DNA from: Roseburia sp.
Lineage (GTDB): Bacteria > Bacillota > Clostridia > Lachnospirales > Lachnospiraceae
Assembly: GCA_003483745.1 (NCBI GenBank)
Contig: DMYD01000010.1
Location: 144,592 to 172,683, forward strand
Reading direction: 5' to 3'
DNA: 28,092 bases
Within the stretch, counting starts at the first letter, position 1. Each line of letters starts with the position of its first letter. The notes under the pieces were generated by a model. That model was not told the origin of the DNA. It ran no database searches and worked only from the letters and a program-made list of their open reading frames with translations. Shown piece by piece: positions 1-8,258 of this stretch. Made by a program: the position numbers and the translations under genes.

Positions 1-455
1 AATGCATAATCAGCTTCTACTAAGAAGATATCAATCTTGTCATCTGCTGCTGCATCGGCCTGTTTTAATAAGGTTGCGTCCAGGTTGTTCTGATATGCAT
101 TGTCATCGTTTGGTGTAATGTTCCATTTTACAGTTACATCACCGATCGTACCTGTGGTTGCATCCACCTCTGTATATCCAGGATAATGATCTGTAACACG
201 GCTCTTGAACTCTTCGTTCCAGCAGTAAATGTTAAGTACTTTTCCTTCGTCTGAAGCACTTGCATCAGAAGCAGTGGACTCAGTTGCCGGAGCAGCTTCA
301 TCTGCTGTTGCATCGCTGCCAGTCGTATCTGCTGCGTTACTTCCGCTGTTGCCACTGTTTGTGCTGGTGTTTGCTGCACTGTTACCGCCGCATCCTGCCA
401 TCATGGTTACGAGCATTGCTGTACATAATAATGTGCTAACGATTTTCTTCTTCAT
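1..455 (-). CDS. Sugar ABC transporter substrate-binding lipoprotein (3' part outside window)
   Basis: Only the N-terminal ~151 codons are present; the reading frame is still open at base 1. The start at 455 follows GGAGGAGGG (462-470) by six bases. A lysine-rich start (MKKK), a hydrophobic stretch and a lipobox-like TMMAGC with Cys22 indicate a lipoprotein signal peptide. It is followed by a long low-complexity Ala/Ser/Thr/Asp/Asn linker (to about residue 70), as is usual in Gram-positive membrane-tethered binding proteins. The mature domain opens with VLNIYCWNEEF, typical of family 1 extracellular solute-binding proteins of carbohydrate ABC importers. The protein would sit on the outer face of the membrane and deliver a sugar to a permease encoded further left. 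It lies 138 bases downstream of the LacI-type regulator on the same strand, with no convincing promoter or terminator between them, so co-transcription is possible. The substrate cannot be read from the sequence; a cello-oligosaccharide is a guess from the neighbouring phosphorylase. Confidence 0.85.
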   Translation of the reverse strand, partial: MKKKIVSTLLCTAMLVTMMAGCGGNSAANTSTNSGNSGSNAADTTGSDATADEAAPATESTASDASASDEGKVLNIYCWNEEFKSRVTDHYPGYTEVDATTGTIGDVTVKWNITPNDDNAYQNNLDATLLKQADAAADDKIDIFLVEADYA

Positions 456-581
456 AGAAAACCCTCCTCCTTAATATGTGGTCTTTTGACCATTGTTTTT
501 GTTGTTTTGCTGCTTGTAAAGCAGATAGTTCAGAATCTTTTGCTGCTCTTTTGTATAAACTTCTGTAAAAACGTCATCTGC

Positions 582-599
582 ATGTAGCTGCAACTACAT
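582..599. other. Small inverted repeat overlapping the regulator stop codon
   Basis: ATGTAG and CTACAT form a perfect 6-bp stem around a 6-base loop, overlapping the TAG stop (594-596) of the LacI-type gene. There is no T-run on either side, so it is not a convincing terminator. The rest of the 456-593 gap shows the lipoprotein ribosome binding site but no clear promoter. Confidence 0.35.
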
Positions 600-1610
600 T
601 TCAATGCGTCCAACGGATTTACCTGCAACTAAGATTCCTTCTATAACGACTCTCTCTACGAGAGTTGTTCTCGGTTTCTCAATGGAGCCAATCAGCCGCT
701 TGGCTGCCTCGCTCCCGATCAGCTCTGTATCCTGTCTGATCGTTGTAAGCTGTGGATGTAACAACTGTGACATCCTTGTTCCGTCATATCCTGCAATCGA
801 AATATCCCGCGGAATCCGAAGTCCCATCTCTATGATGACATTCCTTCCTCCTATTAAAGAGGTGTCATCCGGATAAATGATACAGGTTGGCGGATCTTCT
901 AAATTGAGCAGCTCTTTTGTCTGTTTTGCTGCCTCCCTGGTCTCTAAGTAATCTGCCGTCCGGATGTATTCATCCGGGATCTTTAAACCAAGTTCATCCA
1001 CCGTCCGGTAAAAACTTGCCAGCCGGTCTTTCGTAACGTAAGAAGCCTGCTGCCCATGAATATATGCAATTTTCCGATGTCCCTGCCCGTATATATATTT
1101 TACAAGATCTTCCATACCCTGAATATTGTTGGAACTGACTGCCGTACAGTTATGATGTACATAATCAATCGTAACGACCGGCAGGTCACTATTCATCAGT
1201 TCTAAGACATCCGGGTCATTGAAATCGGCACAGACGATCGCAACTCCTTCAAAATTCCGGTATCTGCAATGTTCATAATAGGACATCTTGCGATTTTCAA
1301 AACAGGTATTGATAAATGTAATGTCATATCCCTGTTTCTCCGACTGAACTTTTAATCCATTCAGCACTCCGGAAAAATACTCATGTGTCAAACCGCTTCC
1401 CGCCTCTTCTTCAAAGAGAACTCCTATATTATAAGAACGGTTTGTCTTTAATGCTCTCGCCGCTGCATTTGGAAAATAACCAAGTGCTTCTGCTGTCTTT
1501 CTGACACGGCTCTTTGTCTCTTCGCTGATATCTCTCTGGTCATTTAAAGCCTTGCTTACGGTGGCAGTAGATACTCCACATTTCTCCGCAATCGTTTTTA
1601 ATGATACCAT
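594..1610 (-). CDS. LacI-family transcriptional regulator
   Basis: A 338-residue, full-length LacI/GalR-type repressor. Residues 4-23 form the helix-turn-helix (TIAEKCGVSTATVSKALN), followed by the hinge region ending in AARALKTNRS. The rest is a periplasmic-binding-protein-like sugar-sensing domain (IGVLFEE near residue 62, AYIHG near 180, DISIAGYDGT near 290). The start at 1610 follows GGAGG (1616-1620). The gene is divergent from cellobiose phosphorylase, and the shared intergenic region carries four CG-N4-CG palindromes, one over its own predicted transcription start, so autoregulation plus control of the phosphorylase is the natural reading. The inducer is unknown; cellobiose or a related glucoside is inferred from context only. 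Confidence 0.93.
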   Translation of the reverse strand: MVSLKTIAEKCGVSTATVSKALNDQRDISEETKSRVRKTAEALGYFPNAAARALKTNRSYNIGVLFEEEAGSGLTHEYFSGVLNGLKVQSEKQGYDITFINTCFENRKMSYYEHCRYRNFEGVAIVCADFNDPDVLELMNSDLPVVTIDYVHHNCTAVSSNNIQGMEDLVKYIYGQGHRKIAYIHGQQASYVTKDRLASFYRTVDELGLKIPDEYIRTADYLETREAAKQTKELLNLEDPPTCIIYPDDTSLIGGRNVIIEMGLRIPRDISIAGYDGTRMSQLLHPQLTTIRQDTELIGSEAAKRLIGSIEKPRTTLVERVVIEGILVAGKSVGRIEM

Positions 1611-1628
1611 GGAAACCTCCAGCTTCTC

Positions 1629-1640
1629 TTCGAAAACGAA
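1629..1640. promoter_or_regulatory. Predicted LacI-family operator 1
   Basis: Perfect palindrome TTCGAAAACGAA, ignoring its central AAAA, located in the 5' leader of the LacI-type gene shortly upstream of its ribosome binding site. It would act as a downstream roadblock for the repressor's own transcript. Confidence 0.7.
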
Positions 1641-1664
1641 ATCCTGTTTCCGAAATATTTCTTA

Positions 1665-1710
1665 ATCGTTTTCGTACTTTTACTATATGCCATCCATATG
1701 TAAAATGCAA
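1665..1710 (-). promoter_or_regulatory. Promoter of the LacI-type gene with overlapping operator 2
   Basis: On the minus strand, TTGCAT (1705-1710) and TATAGT (1682-1687) are separated by 17 bases, a good sigma-A promoter. The predicted start, about base 1675, lies inside the operator ATCGTTTTCGTA (1665-1676), the expected arrangement for autorepression. Confidence 0.7.
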
Positions 1711-1824
1711 CCAATTTTTGGCAATTCGTCGCTTTTTACACTTTTTTACAGTAGTTTTTGTGCATTTTTACATTAAATATTAGATCAATTATCTGTAATC
1801 TCAGTACTTTGTATCTACTTCTTA

Positions 1825-1836
1825 TACGTTTTCGTA
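1825..1836. promoter_or_regulatory. Predicted LacI-family operator 3
   Basis: Perfect palindrome TACGTTTTCGTA (arms TACG/CGTA) midway between the two promoters. The identical 12-mer occurs inside the phosphorylase gene at 2819-2830. Confidence 0.6.
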
Positions 1837-1942
1837 AAATACTTTAATTATTCATAAGGAAACAGGTGTTGTTGCTTTCATCCATAAAATCCTGCTTTTT
1901 TTGTCTAATTTGCTATTTTTGCCTGTTTTTCAATGTTTTGTA

Positions 1943-2006
1943 TTGATTTTTATTCTTTCTGAATATATACTTTTTATTAAGAAATGAAAACTTAATCGTT
2001 TTCGAA
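1943..2006 (+). promoter_or_regulatory. Promoter of cellobiose phosphorylase with downstream operator 4
   Basis: TTGATT (1943-1948) and TATACT (1966-1971) are 17 bases apart. The operator ATCGTTTTCGAA (1995-2006) lies about 17-28 bases after the predicted start, so a bound repressor would block clearance of RNA polymerase. The untranslated leader is about 70 bases. Confidence 0.75.
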
Positions 2007-2047
2007 ATCGTTACTTATCAATAATTATGTATATGGAGGATTTTATT

Positions 2048-4492
2048 ATGAAATTCGGTTATTTTGATGACGCCAACAAAGAATATGTCATCACCTCTCC
2101 AAAAACACCACTGCCATGGATCAACTACCTGGGCTCCGAGAACTTCTTTTCTCTGATCTCAAACACCTGTGGCGGCTACAGTTTTTACAAAGATGCAAAG
2201 TTACTTCGCCTGACCAGATATCGTTATAATAATGTACCGCTCGATTCCAACGGACATTACTACTATATTAAAGATGGTGATACGATCTGGAATCCAGGCT
2301 GGATGCCTACCAAAACAGAACTGGATGCATACAGCTGCCGTCACGGTATGGGTTATTCCGTATTTAAAGGAACCAAAAACAAACTGACCGCAGAACTTAC
2401 CTCTTTTGTTCCGGTTGGCGAAACCTGCGAAGTCGGCAAACTTTCTCTTACCAACGAGAGCAATGAAACCCGTAATTTTTCCGTATTCTCTTATGTAGAA
2501 TTTTGTCTGTGGAATGCAATGGACGATATGACCAACTTCCAGCGTAACTTCTCCACCGGTGAGGTTGAGATCCACGATTCCGCTCTTTATCATAAGACAG
2601 AATACAGAGAGCGTAGAAATCATTACGCTGTTTACGCTGTCAACGCTCCGATCGCCGGTTTTGATACAGACCGTGATTCCTTCTTAGGCGCTTACGGTGA
2701 AAACTCTGCTCCGGGAGTTGTTGTAAACGGAACTTCAAAGAACTCTGTTGCAAGCGGCTGGGCTCCGATCGGTTCCCACCACCTTGAAGTTTCTCTTGCT
2801 CCGGGTGAGACAAAAACCTACGTTTTCGTACTTGGTTATGTAGAAAACCCGGTAGAGGAAAAATGGGTTGGACGTGCTGAGGACGGTGTCATCAACCGCA
2901 AACGTGCCGATGAGCTTCTCTCCCGTTTTGATACCGCTGAAAAAGCAGACGCAGCACTTGCAAAATTAAAAGATTACTGGAATGAGCTGCTTTCTCATTT
3001 TACAGTTTCTTCCAGCGAAGAGAAATTAGACCGTATGGTCAACATCTGGCACCAGTATCAGTGTATGGTTACCTTTAACATGAGCCGTTCCGCATCTTAC
3101 TTTGAATCCGGTATCGGTCGTGGTATGGGATTCCGTGATTCCTGCCAGGATCTGCTCGGTTTCGTACATCTGATTCCGGACCGTGCAAGAGAACGTATCT
3201 TAGACATCGCTGCTACGCAGTTTGAAGACGGAAGTGCTTACCATCAGTATCAGCCACTCACCAAGAAAGGTAACTCAGATATCGGAAGCGGATTTAACGA
3301 TGATCCATTATGGCTGATTGCCGGAACTGCTGCTTATATCAAAGAGACCGGCGATTACACGATTCTCGATGAAATGACACCATATGACAGTGACGCTTCC
3401 AAAGCAACCACTTTCATGGAGCATTTACGCCGTTCCTTCCATTATACAATGGAACATTTAGGACCGCACAACCTGCCATTGATCGGACGTGCTGACTGGA
3501 ACGACTGTCTCAACTTAAACTGCTTCTCGACTGAGCCGGGTGAGTCCTTCCAGACATTTGGTCCTTCTGAAGGCCCGAATGCAGAATCTGTATTCATCGC
3601 AGGTATGTTTGTCCGCTATGGAAAAGATTATGCAGCAATCTGCCGTCATCAGGGTATGACAGAAGAAGCAGAAATTGCAGAAAAAGCAATCGCAGAGATG
3701 GAGAAAACCGTTATGGATGCCGGATGGGATGGCGAATGGTATCTGCGTGCTTATGACCATTACAAGAACAAGATCGGTTCGAAAGAATGTGAGGACGGTA
3801 AAATCTTTATCGAGCCGCAGGGCTTCTGCGTTATGGCTGAGATCGGCTTAGAGGAAGGCTACTGTTTAAAGGCAATGGAATCTGTCGAGAAATATCTCGA
3901 TACGAAATATGGTATTGTACTGTTGCAGCCGCCTTATCACAGATATCATGTAGAACTTGGTGAAATTTCTTCTTATCCACCAGGATACAAAGAAAACGCA
4001 GGTATCTTCTGTCACAACAACCCATGGATCTCTATCGCAGAGACTGTAGTCGGCAGAGGTAACCGTGCTTGGCAGGTATACACAAGAACCTGTCCTGCAT
4101 ACATTGAGGATATCAGTGAGATCCACCGCACAGAGCCTTATGTATACTCCCAGATGATCGCCGGAAAAGATGCCCCGAACTTCGGTGAGGCAAAGAACAG
4201 CTGGCTGACAGGAACCGCAGCATGGACATTCCTTGATGTTTCCCAATTTATCCTTGGTATCCGCCCGGATTATGACGGACTGACGGTTGATCCTTGTATC
4301 CCATCCAAGTTAGATGGTTTTACTGCCAAACGTGATTTCCGCGGTGTTAGCTACCATATTACCGTAAAGAATCCAAATCATGTAGAAAAAGGTGTTGTTT
4401 CCATGATCGTGGATGGACAGCCGGTAGAGGGAAATACGATTCCGTTCTCTGCTGAAAAGAAAGAGGTAAATGTAGAAGTAACGATGGGTTAA
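2048..4492 (+). CDS. cbp: Cellobiose phosphorylase (GH94)
   Basis: Cytosolic enzyme that splits cellobiose with inorganic phosphate into alpha-glucose-1-phosphate and glucose, saving one ATP compared with hydrolysis. The 814-residue protein matches the usual length (about 810-815) and, from memory, closely resembles clostridial cellobiose phosphorylases throughout: MKFGYFDDANKEY at the N-terminus, FSLISNTCGGY, CLWNAMDDMTNFQRNFSTG, YFESGIGRGMGFRDS, DGSAYHQYQPLTKKG, and NSWLTGTAAW near the C-terminus. The motif RADWND (Asp483-Asp486) is the region of the catalytic general acid. I chose ATG 2048 because GGAGGA (2035-2040) precedes it by seven bases; an upstream in-frame ATG at 2027 lacks such a site. 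No signal peptide. Regulation: promoter and operators upstream, plus a perfect operator-like palindrome inside the gene (2819-2830). It is followed by a strong bidirectional terminator. Confidence 0.97.
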   Translation: MKFGYFDDANKEYVITSPKTPLPWINYLGSENFFSLISNTCGGYSFYKDAKLLRLTRYRYNNVPLDSNGHYYYIKDGDTIWNPGWMPTKTELDAYSCRHGMGYSVFKGTKNKLTAELTSFVPVGETCEVGKLSLTNESNETRNFSVFSYVEFCLWNAMDDMTNFQRNFSTGEVEIHDSALYHKTEYRERRNHYAVYAVNAPIAGFDTDRDSFLGAYGENSAPGVVVNGTSKNSVASGWAPIGSHHLEVSLAPGETKTYVFVLGYVENPVEEKWVGRAEDGVINRKRADELLSRFDTAEKADAALAKLKDYWNELLSHFTVSSSEEKLDRMVNIWHQYQCMVTFNMSRSASYFESGIGRGMGFRDSCQDLLGFVHLIPDRARERILDIAATQFEDGSAYHQYQPLTKKGNSDIGSGFNDDPLWLIAGTAAYIKETGDYTILDEMTPYDSDASKATTFMEHLRRSFHYTMEHLGPHNLPLIGRADWNDCLNLNCFSTEPGESFQTFGPSEGPNAESVFIAGMFVRYGKDYAAICRHQGMTEEAEIAEKAIAEMEKTVMDAGWDGEWYLRAYDHYKNKIGSKECEDGKIFIEPQGFCVMAEIGLEEGYCLKAMESVEKYLDTKYGIVLLQPPYHRYHVELGEISSYPPGYKENAGIFCHNNPWISIAETVVGRGNRAWQVYTRTCPAYIEDISEIHRTEPYVYSQMIAGKDAPNFGEAKNSWLTGTAAWTFLDVSQFILGIRPDYDGLTVDPCIPSKLDGFTAKRDFRGVSYHITVKNPNHVEKGVVSMIVDGQPVEGNTIPFSAEKKEVNVEVTMG
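2819..2830. promoter_or_regulatory. Operator-like palindrome inside the cellobiose phosphorylase gene
   Basis: TACGTTTTCGTA, identical to intergenic operator 3, about 825 bases downstream of operator 4. It encodes part of TYVFVLGY. It could be an auxiliary operator for looping, as in lacZ, or a coincidence of codon use. Confidence 0.35.
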
Positions 4493-4515
4493 CCTCCCGT
4501 ACCTGTCTTTACCTA

Positions 4516-4550
4516 TAAAAAGGAGCCTTCGTGCGGAAGGCTCCTTTTTT
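4516..4550. terminator. Bidirectional intrinsic terminator between convergent genes
   Basis: AAAAGGAGCCTTC (4518-4530) pairs with GAAGGCTCC followed by TTTTTT (4536-4550) around a five-base loop GTGCG. A-tract and T-tract on opposite sides let it stop both the phosphorylase transcript (plus) and the pyruvate kinase transcript (minus). Confidence 0.92.
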
Positions 4551-4606
4551 GATGTTCGAATTTAGATTTTCGCCAGTAAAGTTATTTTTAGGTTGTGAAT
4601 GGTAAA

Positions 4607-6385
4607 TTAATTTGCCGTAACCAGCCCATTCTCACAATCTAACTCCACATAAGCGCTGGATTTTAAGACCTCTAACGCATGTTTCGCACCGATTAAGACC
4701 GGGATATCAAGGCTTAAGCCTGCGATTGCTGCGTGGCAGTTTTCACCGGATGCTTCCACGATGAGTCCGGATGCCTCACGCATCTGTGCCATCATGGCGT
4801 TGCTGGTATCTTTTGCAACAATGATGTCTCCGACTTTAAAGTTTTTCAGGTCTTCATCGCTGTGGCATACGCAAAGATTTGCAGAAATCTTCTGTGTTCC
4901 AATACCTTTTCCTTCTACTAAAATATGACCTGCCACCTGTACTTTGATCAGGTTGGTCGTTCCGGATACACCGAGAGGAACTCCTGCAGTTAAGACAACA
5001 ACATCTCCCTTGGAGATGATCCCAGCTGCTTCTGCTGCGTCGACCGCATAATCAAACAATTCTTCTGCCTGTGTCTTTTCCTCGATCATAAGCGGGATCA
5101 CACCCCAGGATAATGCAAGCTGACGGTAAATCTTTTCGGTCAGGCATCCTCCGATGATCGGACAGTTTGGACGGTATTTCGAAACCATGCGGGCAGTACG
5201 TCCGGATTTTGTTACTGTGATGATTGCTGCTGCATTCAAATCTCCTGCCATCGTACAGGTTGCATGCGAGATCGCATTGGTCACATCCGGGTTGCTCATG
5301 GTCTGACGCATTTTAAAACGCTGTAAGTAATTGATATCCTGCTCAGTACGGACTGCGATACGCACCATCGTCTTTAAAGCCTCGATCGGGTACATACCTG
5401 CAGCTGTCTCGCCGGAAAGCATGATTGCACTGGTGCCGTCATAGATTGCATTCGCAACGTCAGTTGCTTCTGCTCTGGTCGGACGCGGATGTTTCATCAT
5501 GGAATCAAGCATCTGTGTCGCTGTGATAACTTTCTTACCGGCATCATATACTTTTTTAATGATCATCTTCTGGATGACCGGTACATCCTCTAACGGAATC
5601 TCAACACCCATATCACCGCGGGCTACCATGATACCATCGGAAACACGGATAATGTCATCAATGTTCTGTACGCCCTGCATATTTTCAATCTTGGCAATGA
5701 TATTAATGTCTTCCCCGCCTTTTTCAGCAAGGATCTTACGGATTGCAAGCACATCATCTGCAGTGCGGACAAATGATGCCGCGATAAAATCATAATCATG
5801 CTCTACTGCAAATACGATATCGCCGTAATCTTTTTCGCTGATGTACGGCATCGACAACTCCACATTCGGAACATTTACACCTTTTTTGTTGGAAATCATA
5901 CCGCCATTTAACACCTGGCAGATAATATCCTTCGGTTTTTTACCATCTTTATCTGCTTTTGCACCAGGCGTCGTTTTGATTTCTTTTACTTCCATTCCGA
6001 TCAGACCATCGTCAATCAAAATGTGATCTCCCGGTTTTACATCCTCCGGCAGATCTTTATAGGTAATAGAAACGCGTGTCGCATCTCCCATAATCTCATC
6101 GGTTGTCAGGGTAAAAGTCTGTCCATCCTTAAGTTCGACCTTCCCATCTGTAAAATCTCTCAGGCGGATCTCCGGTCCTTTGGTATCAAGCAATGCTGCG
6201 ACTGGACGCTTTAATTCCTTACGAAGCTTCTGTAACATCTGAAGACGTCCTAACTGCTCCTCATGGTCACCATGGGAAAAATTAAAACGGGCAACATTCA
6301 TTCCCTCTTCGATCAGGCGTTTTAATACACCTTCCTTATCTGTTGCAGGTCCTAAAGTACAAACAATTTTTGTTTTTCTAAACAT
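4607..6385 (-). CDS. pyk: Pyruvate kinase with C-terminal PEP-utiliser-like domain
   Basis: Catalyses the last glycolytic step, PEP + ADP to pyruvate + ATP, in the cytosol. The 592-residue product has the classic (beta/alpha)8 core with B domain: FRKTKIVCTLGPATDKEG at the start, NFSHGDHEEQ, LLDTKGPEIR, the active-site region IMVARGDMGVEIP, and TATQMLDSM...RPTRAEATDVANAI. An allosteric C domain follows (VTKSGRTARMVSKYRP). The last ~115 residues form the extra domain related to PEP-utilising enzymes (CHAAIAGLSLDIPVLIGA), as in Geobacillus/Bacillus enzymes of about 585-590 residues. The position usually TSH is NCH here; the histidine is kept. Start: ATG 6385 follows a GAGG site; the longer frame to 6442 lacks one and adds an atypical N-terminus. 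Transcribed singly between carbamate kinase and the shared terminator. Confidence 0.97.
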   Translation of the reverse strand: MFRKTKIVCTLGPATDKEGVLKRLIEEGMNVARFNFSHGDHEEQLGRLQMLQKLRKELKRPVAALLDTKGPEIRLRDFTDGKVELKDGQTFTLTTDEIMGDATRVSITYKDLPEDVKPGDHILIDDGLIGMEVKEIKTTPGAKADKDGKKPKDIICQVLNGGMISNKKGVNVPNVELSMPYISEKDYGDIVFAVEHDYDFIAASFVRTADDVLAIRKILAEKGGEDINIIAKIENMQGVQNIDDIIRVSDGIMVARGDMGVEIPLEDVPVIQKMIIKKVYDAGKKVITATQMLDSMMKHPRPTRAEATDVANAIYDGTSAIMLSGETAAGMYPIEALKTMVRIAVRTEQDINYLQRFKMRQTMSNPDVTNAISHATCTMAGDLNAAAIITVTKSGRTARMVSKYRPNCPIIGGCLTEKIYRQLALSWGVIPLMIEEKTQAEELFDYAVDAAEAAGIISKGDVVVLTAGVPLGVSGTTNLIKVQVAGHILVEGKGIGTQKISANLCVCHSDEDLKNFKVGDIIVAKDTSNAMMAQMREASGLIVEASGENCHAAIAGLSLDIPVLIGAKHALEVLKSSAYVELDCENGLVTAN

Positions 6386-6506
6386 CTTTTTTCCTCGTAA
6401 AAAATATATTTTCGGCAATCGATTCGGTCTTATTATTACCATTGAAATGGCAGTTCATACGGGTATTTATCCAGCATAACAGAATATATGCAAAATGCGC
6501 ATTCTG
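6386..6506 (-). promoter_or_regulatory. Leader/promoter region of pyk, with inverted repeat and a repeated 16-mer
   Basis: A possible weak promoter on the minus strand is TTGCAT followed after 16 bases by GATAAA. AACAGAAT (6478-6485) and ATTCTGTT (6501-6508) form an 8-bp inverted repeat that overlaps the carbamate kinase stop codon but lacks a T-run. The 16-mer CCAGCATAACAGAATA (6471-6486) recurs exactly at 19414-19429. Confidence 0.35.
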
Positions 6507-7439
6507 TTATTTTGTAATCATGGTACCCGGTCCACCGCTTACATAGGTGCCGTCTTTATTCAGCTTTGTAATAAGTACGGAACGGATTGCGGAATCTCCA
6601 ATAAAGTCAATGGCAGCCTGAATCTTTGGCAGCATATCATCCTCTCCAAACTGACCTTCTTCCATATACTGCTTTGCTTCTGCAACAGTCATAGTGGAAA
6701 GCGGCTTTTCATTTTCTGTACCGTAATTCAGACATACATTGTCCACACTTGTTAAAATGACTAACATGTCAGCATCTAACAATTCTGCTAATTTGCCTGC
6801 TGCAAGGTCTTTCTCAATGACTGCGCTGGCGCCTTTTAAATTATTATCCTGTGCAAGCACCGGAATTCCACCGCCGCCACAGGCAACTACAACCTGATCT
6901 GCATCAGACAATGCACGGATCGCATCAATCTCAACAATATCCATTGGCTTCGGAGCCGCAACAATACGGCGGAAACCGCCTTCTACTGCTGTGACATGGT
7001 TTCCTTTTTTCTCCTCTGCCTCAGCCTCTTCCTCTGTCATTACACGTCCGATAACCTTACTCGGTTTGTAAAAAGCCTCGTCATATGGATCAACGACCAC
7101 CTGTGTTAAAACAGTGGAAACCGTCTTGTAAATTCCTTTATTCAACAGTTCTGCACGGATAGCATTCTGTAAATCGTAACCGATATATCCCTGACTCATT
7201 GCAGAACATACAGACATTGGTGTAGCAGTATACTCCGGATACAGTCTGCAAAATTCATTCATTGCTGTATGGATCATACCAACCTGCGGACCATTACTGT
7301 GCGTAATGACTACCTGATAATCATCACGGATAAAATCAGCAACCGCTTTTGCAGTGCGTTTTGTTGCCTCCTTCTGCTCCGGTAATGTGGTACCAAGTGC
7401 TTCATGACCAAGTGCTATTACGATTTTTTTCTTTTTCAT
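6507..7439 (-). CDS. arcC: Carbamate kinase (variant N-terminal motif)
   Basis: Amino-acid-kinase-fold enzyme that interconverts carbamoyl phosphate + ADP with carbamate/ammonia + ATP; 310 residues, the family norm. Features: THSNGPQVGMI (about residue 62), MSQGYIGYDLQNA, the PSKVIGRVMTEEEA region, the conserved VACGGGGIPV, and C-terminal DMLPKIQAAIDFI and PGTMITK. Start ATG 7439 has GGAGGA (7445-7450) six bases upstream; the longer frame has no site and would lie inside the promoter. Oddity: where well-studied carbamate kinases have ALGGNAL, this protein has ALGHEALG (residues 9-16), changing residues next to the carbamate/phosphate site. No arcA, argF/arcB or arcD is nearby, so the physiological source of carbamoyl phosphate is not visible. 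Confidence 0.92.
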   Translation of the reverse strand: MKKKKIVIALGHEALGTTLPEQKEATKRTAKAVADFIRDDYQVVITHSNGPQVGMIHTAMNEFCRLYPEYTATPMSVCSAMSQGYIGYDLQNAIRAELLNKGIYKTVSTVLTQVVVDPYDEAFYKPSKVIGRVMTEEEAEAEEKKGNHVTAVEGGFRRIVAAPKPMDIVEIDAIRALSDADQVVVACGGGGIPVLAQDNNLKGASAVIEKDLAAGKLAELLDADMLVILTSVDNVCLNYGTENEKPLSTMTVAEAKQYMEEGQFGEDDMLPKIQAAIDFIGDSAIRSVLITKLNKDGTYVSGGPGTMITK

Positions 7440-7476
7440 GGCTATCCTCCGATACTGACTCTTCGTCATAGTGATT

Positions 7477-7505
7477 ATTTTAGCATGAACCTGAAACAGG
7501 TGCAA
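7477..7505 (-). promoter_or_regulatory. Promoter of arcC
   Basis: On the minus strand, TTGCAC (7500-7505), a 17-base spacer, then TAAAAT (7477-7482) preceded by TGC as an extended -10. The rest of the 7440-7588 gap shows nothing else of note. Confidence 0.7.
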
Positions 7506-7588
7506 TGTGATAAGAGTTTGCTTCCTGTTAAGATTTTCTGCTTTTTGTAAATTTTTATAGTTTCATCATACCATATTTTTACATTTTT

Positions 7589-8182
7589 TTAAATAAAAGA
7601 ATCCACAAAGGAATCGATCAGCTCCCAGATCTCGTCACGTCCCTGTTTTGTCTCCGCTGAAAACGGAATGATCGTTGTTCCCGGCTGCACATTTAATCCC
7701 TCACGGATTGCTTTGACATTTTTCTGGATCTGGCTTCTTTTGATCTTATCTAACTTGGTTGCGATAATGATCGGCGCAAATCCCTGATACACCATCCACT
7801 CATACATCATTCTGTCATTCGCAGAAGGATCGTGACGGATATCGATCAAAAGGAATACTGCCTTTAGCTGTTTTGAAGTGTGAAGATAATTTTCGATCAT
7901 TTTTCCCCACTTTGCTTTTACTTCCTCAGATGCTTTCGCATAGCCGTATCCCGGAAGATCGACAAGGTACATGGCATCGTTGATATTGTAAAAGTTGATG
8001 GTCTGTGTTTTTCCCGGCTGTGCCGAGGTACGCGCTAAAGCTTTGCGGTTCATCAACGCATTGATCAAAGATGATTTTCCAACATTTGATTTTCCGGCAA
8101 AAGCCACTTCTGCATACGCAGTATCCGGCACTTTGCTGGTCACACCGCAGACAATTTCCAGATTTACATTTTTTATTACCAT
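7589..8182 (-). CDS. ysxC: Ribosome biogenesis GTPase YsxC/EngB
   Basis: TRAFAC-class GTPase needed for late assembly of the 50S ribosomal subunit; cytosolic. The 197-residue product matches family size. G1 motif GKSNVGKSS (residues 30-38), the switch region with ARTSAQPGKTQ, G3 DLPGYGYA (about 75-82), G4 TKLDK, and G5-like SAETKQG near the C-terminus are all intact. ATG 8182 has GAGGAG a few bases upstream; the longer frame to 8212 starts in the untranslated leader. It ends the lon-ysxC block 76 bases after lon, the order known in Bacillus and many Clostridia. Confidence 0.96.
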   Translation of the reverse strand: MVIKNVNLEIVCGVTSKVPDTAYAEVAFAGKSNVGKSSLINALMNRKALARTSAQPGKTQTINFYNINDAMYLVDLPGYGYAKASEEVKAKWGKMIENYLHTSKQLKAVFLLIDIRHDPSANDRMMYEWMVYQGFAPIIIATKLDKIKRSQIQKNVKAIREGLNVQPGTTIIPFSAETKQGRDEIWELIDSFVDSFI

Positions 8183-8258
8183 GTTTCTCTCCTCATTGTT
8201 ATCTTCATTCACTTGCTATGATTTCTAAAACAGTATTTTCATTTGCAGGCAGAAAATC

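Larger units (their letters stand above)
1611..2047. promoter_or_regulatory. Divergent control region between LacI-type gene and GH94 gene
   Basis: This 437-base A+T-rich gap contains no gene. It holds back-to-back promoters and four palindromes with the core CGTTTTCG / CGAAAACG: TTCGAAAACGAA at 1629-1640, ATCGTTTTCGTA at 1665-1676, TACGTTTTCGTA at 1825-1836 and ATCGTTTTCGAA at 1995-2006. The second and fourth share a longer 14-base identity (CTTAATCGTTTTCG at 1661-1674 and 1991-2004). Such palindromes with a central CG-rich core are typical LacI-family operators. Their spread over about 370 bases would allow DNA looping. Confidence 0.8.

Noticed and set aside
134..379. 81-codon Gln-rich minus-strand ORF near the left edge
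   Set aside because: Another frame of the lipoprotein linker; the true frame starts at 455 with a strong site and runs off the window.
3866..4246. 126-codon minus-strand ORF inside the GH94 gene
   Set aside because: Shadow of a long, highly conserved coding region.
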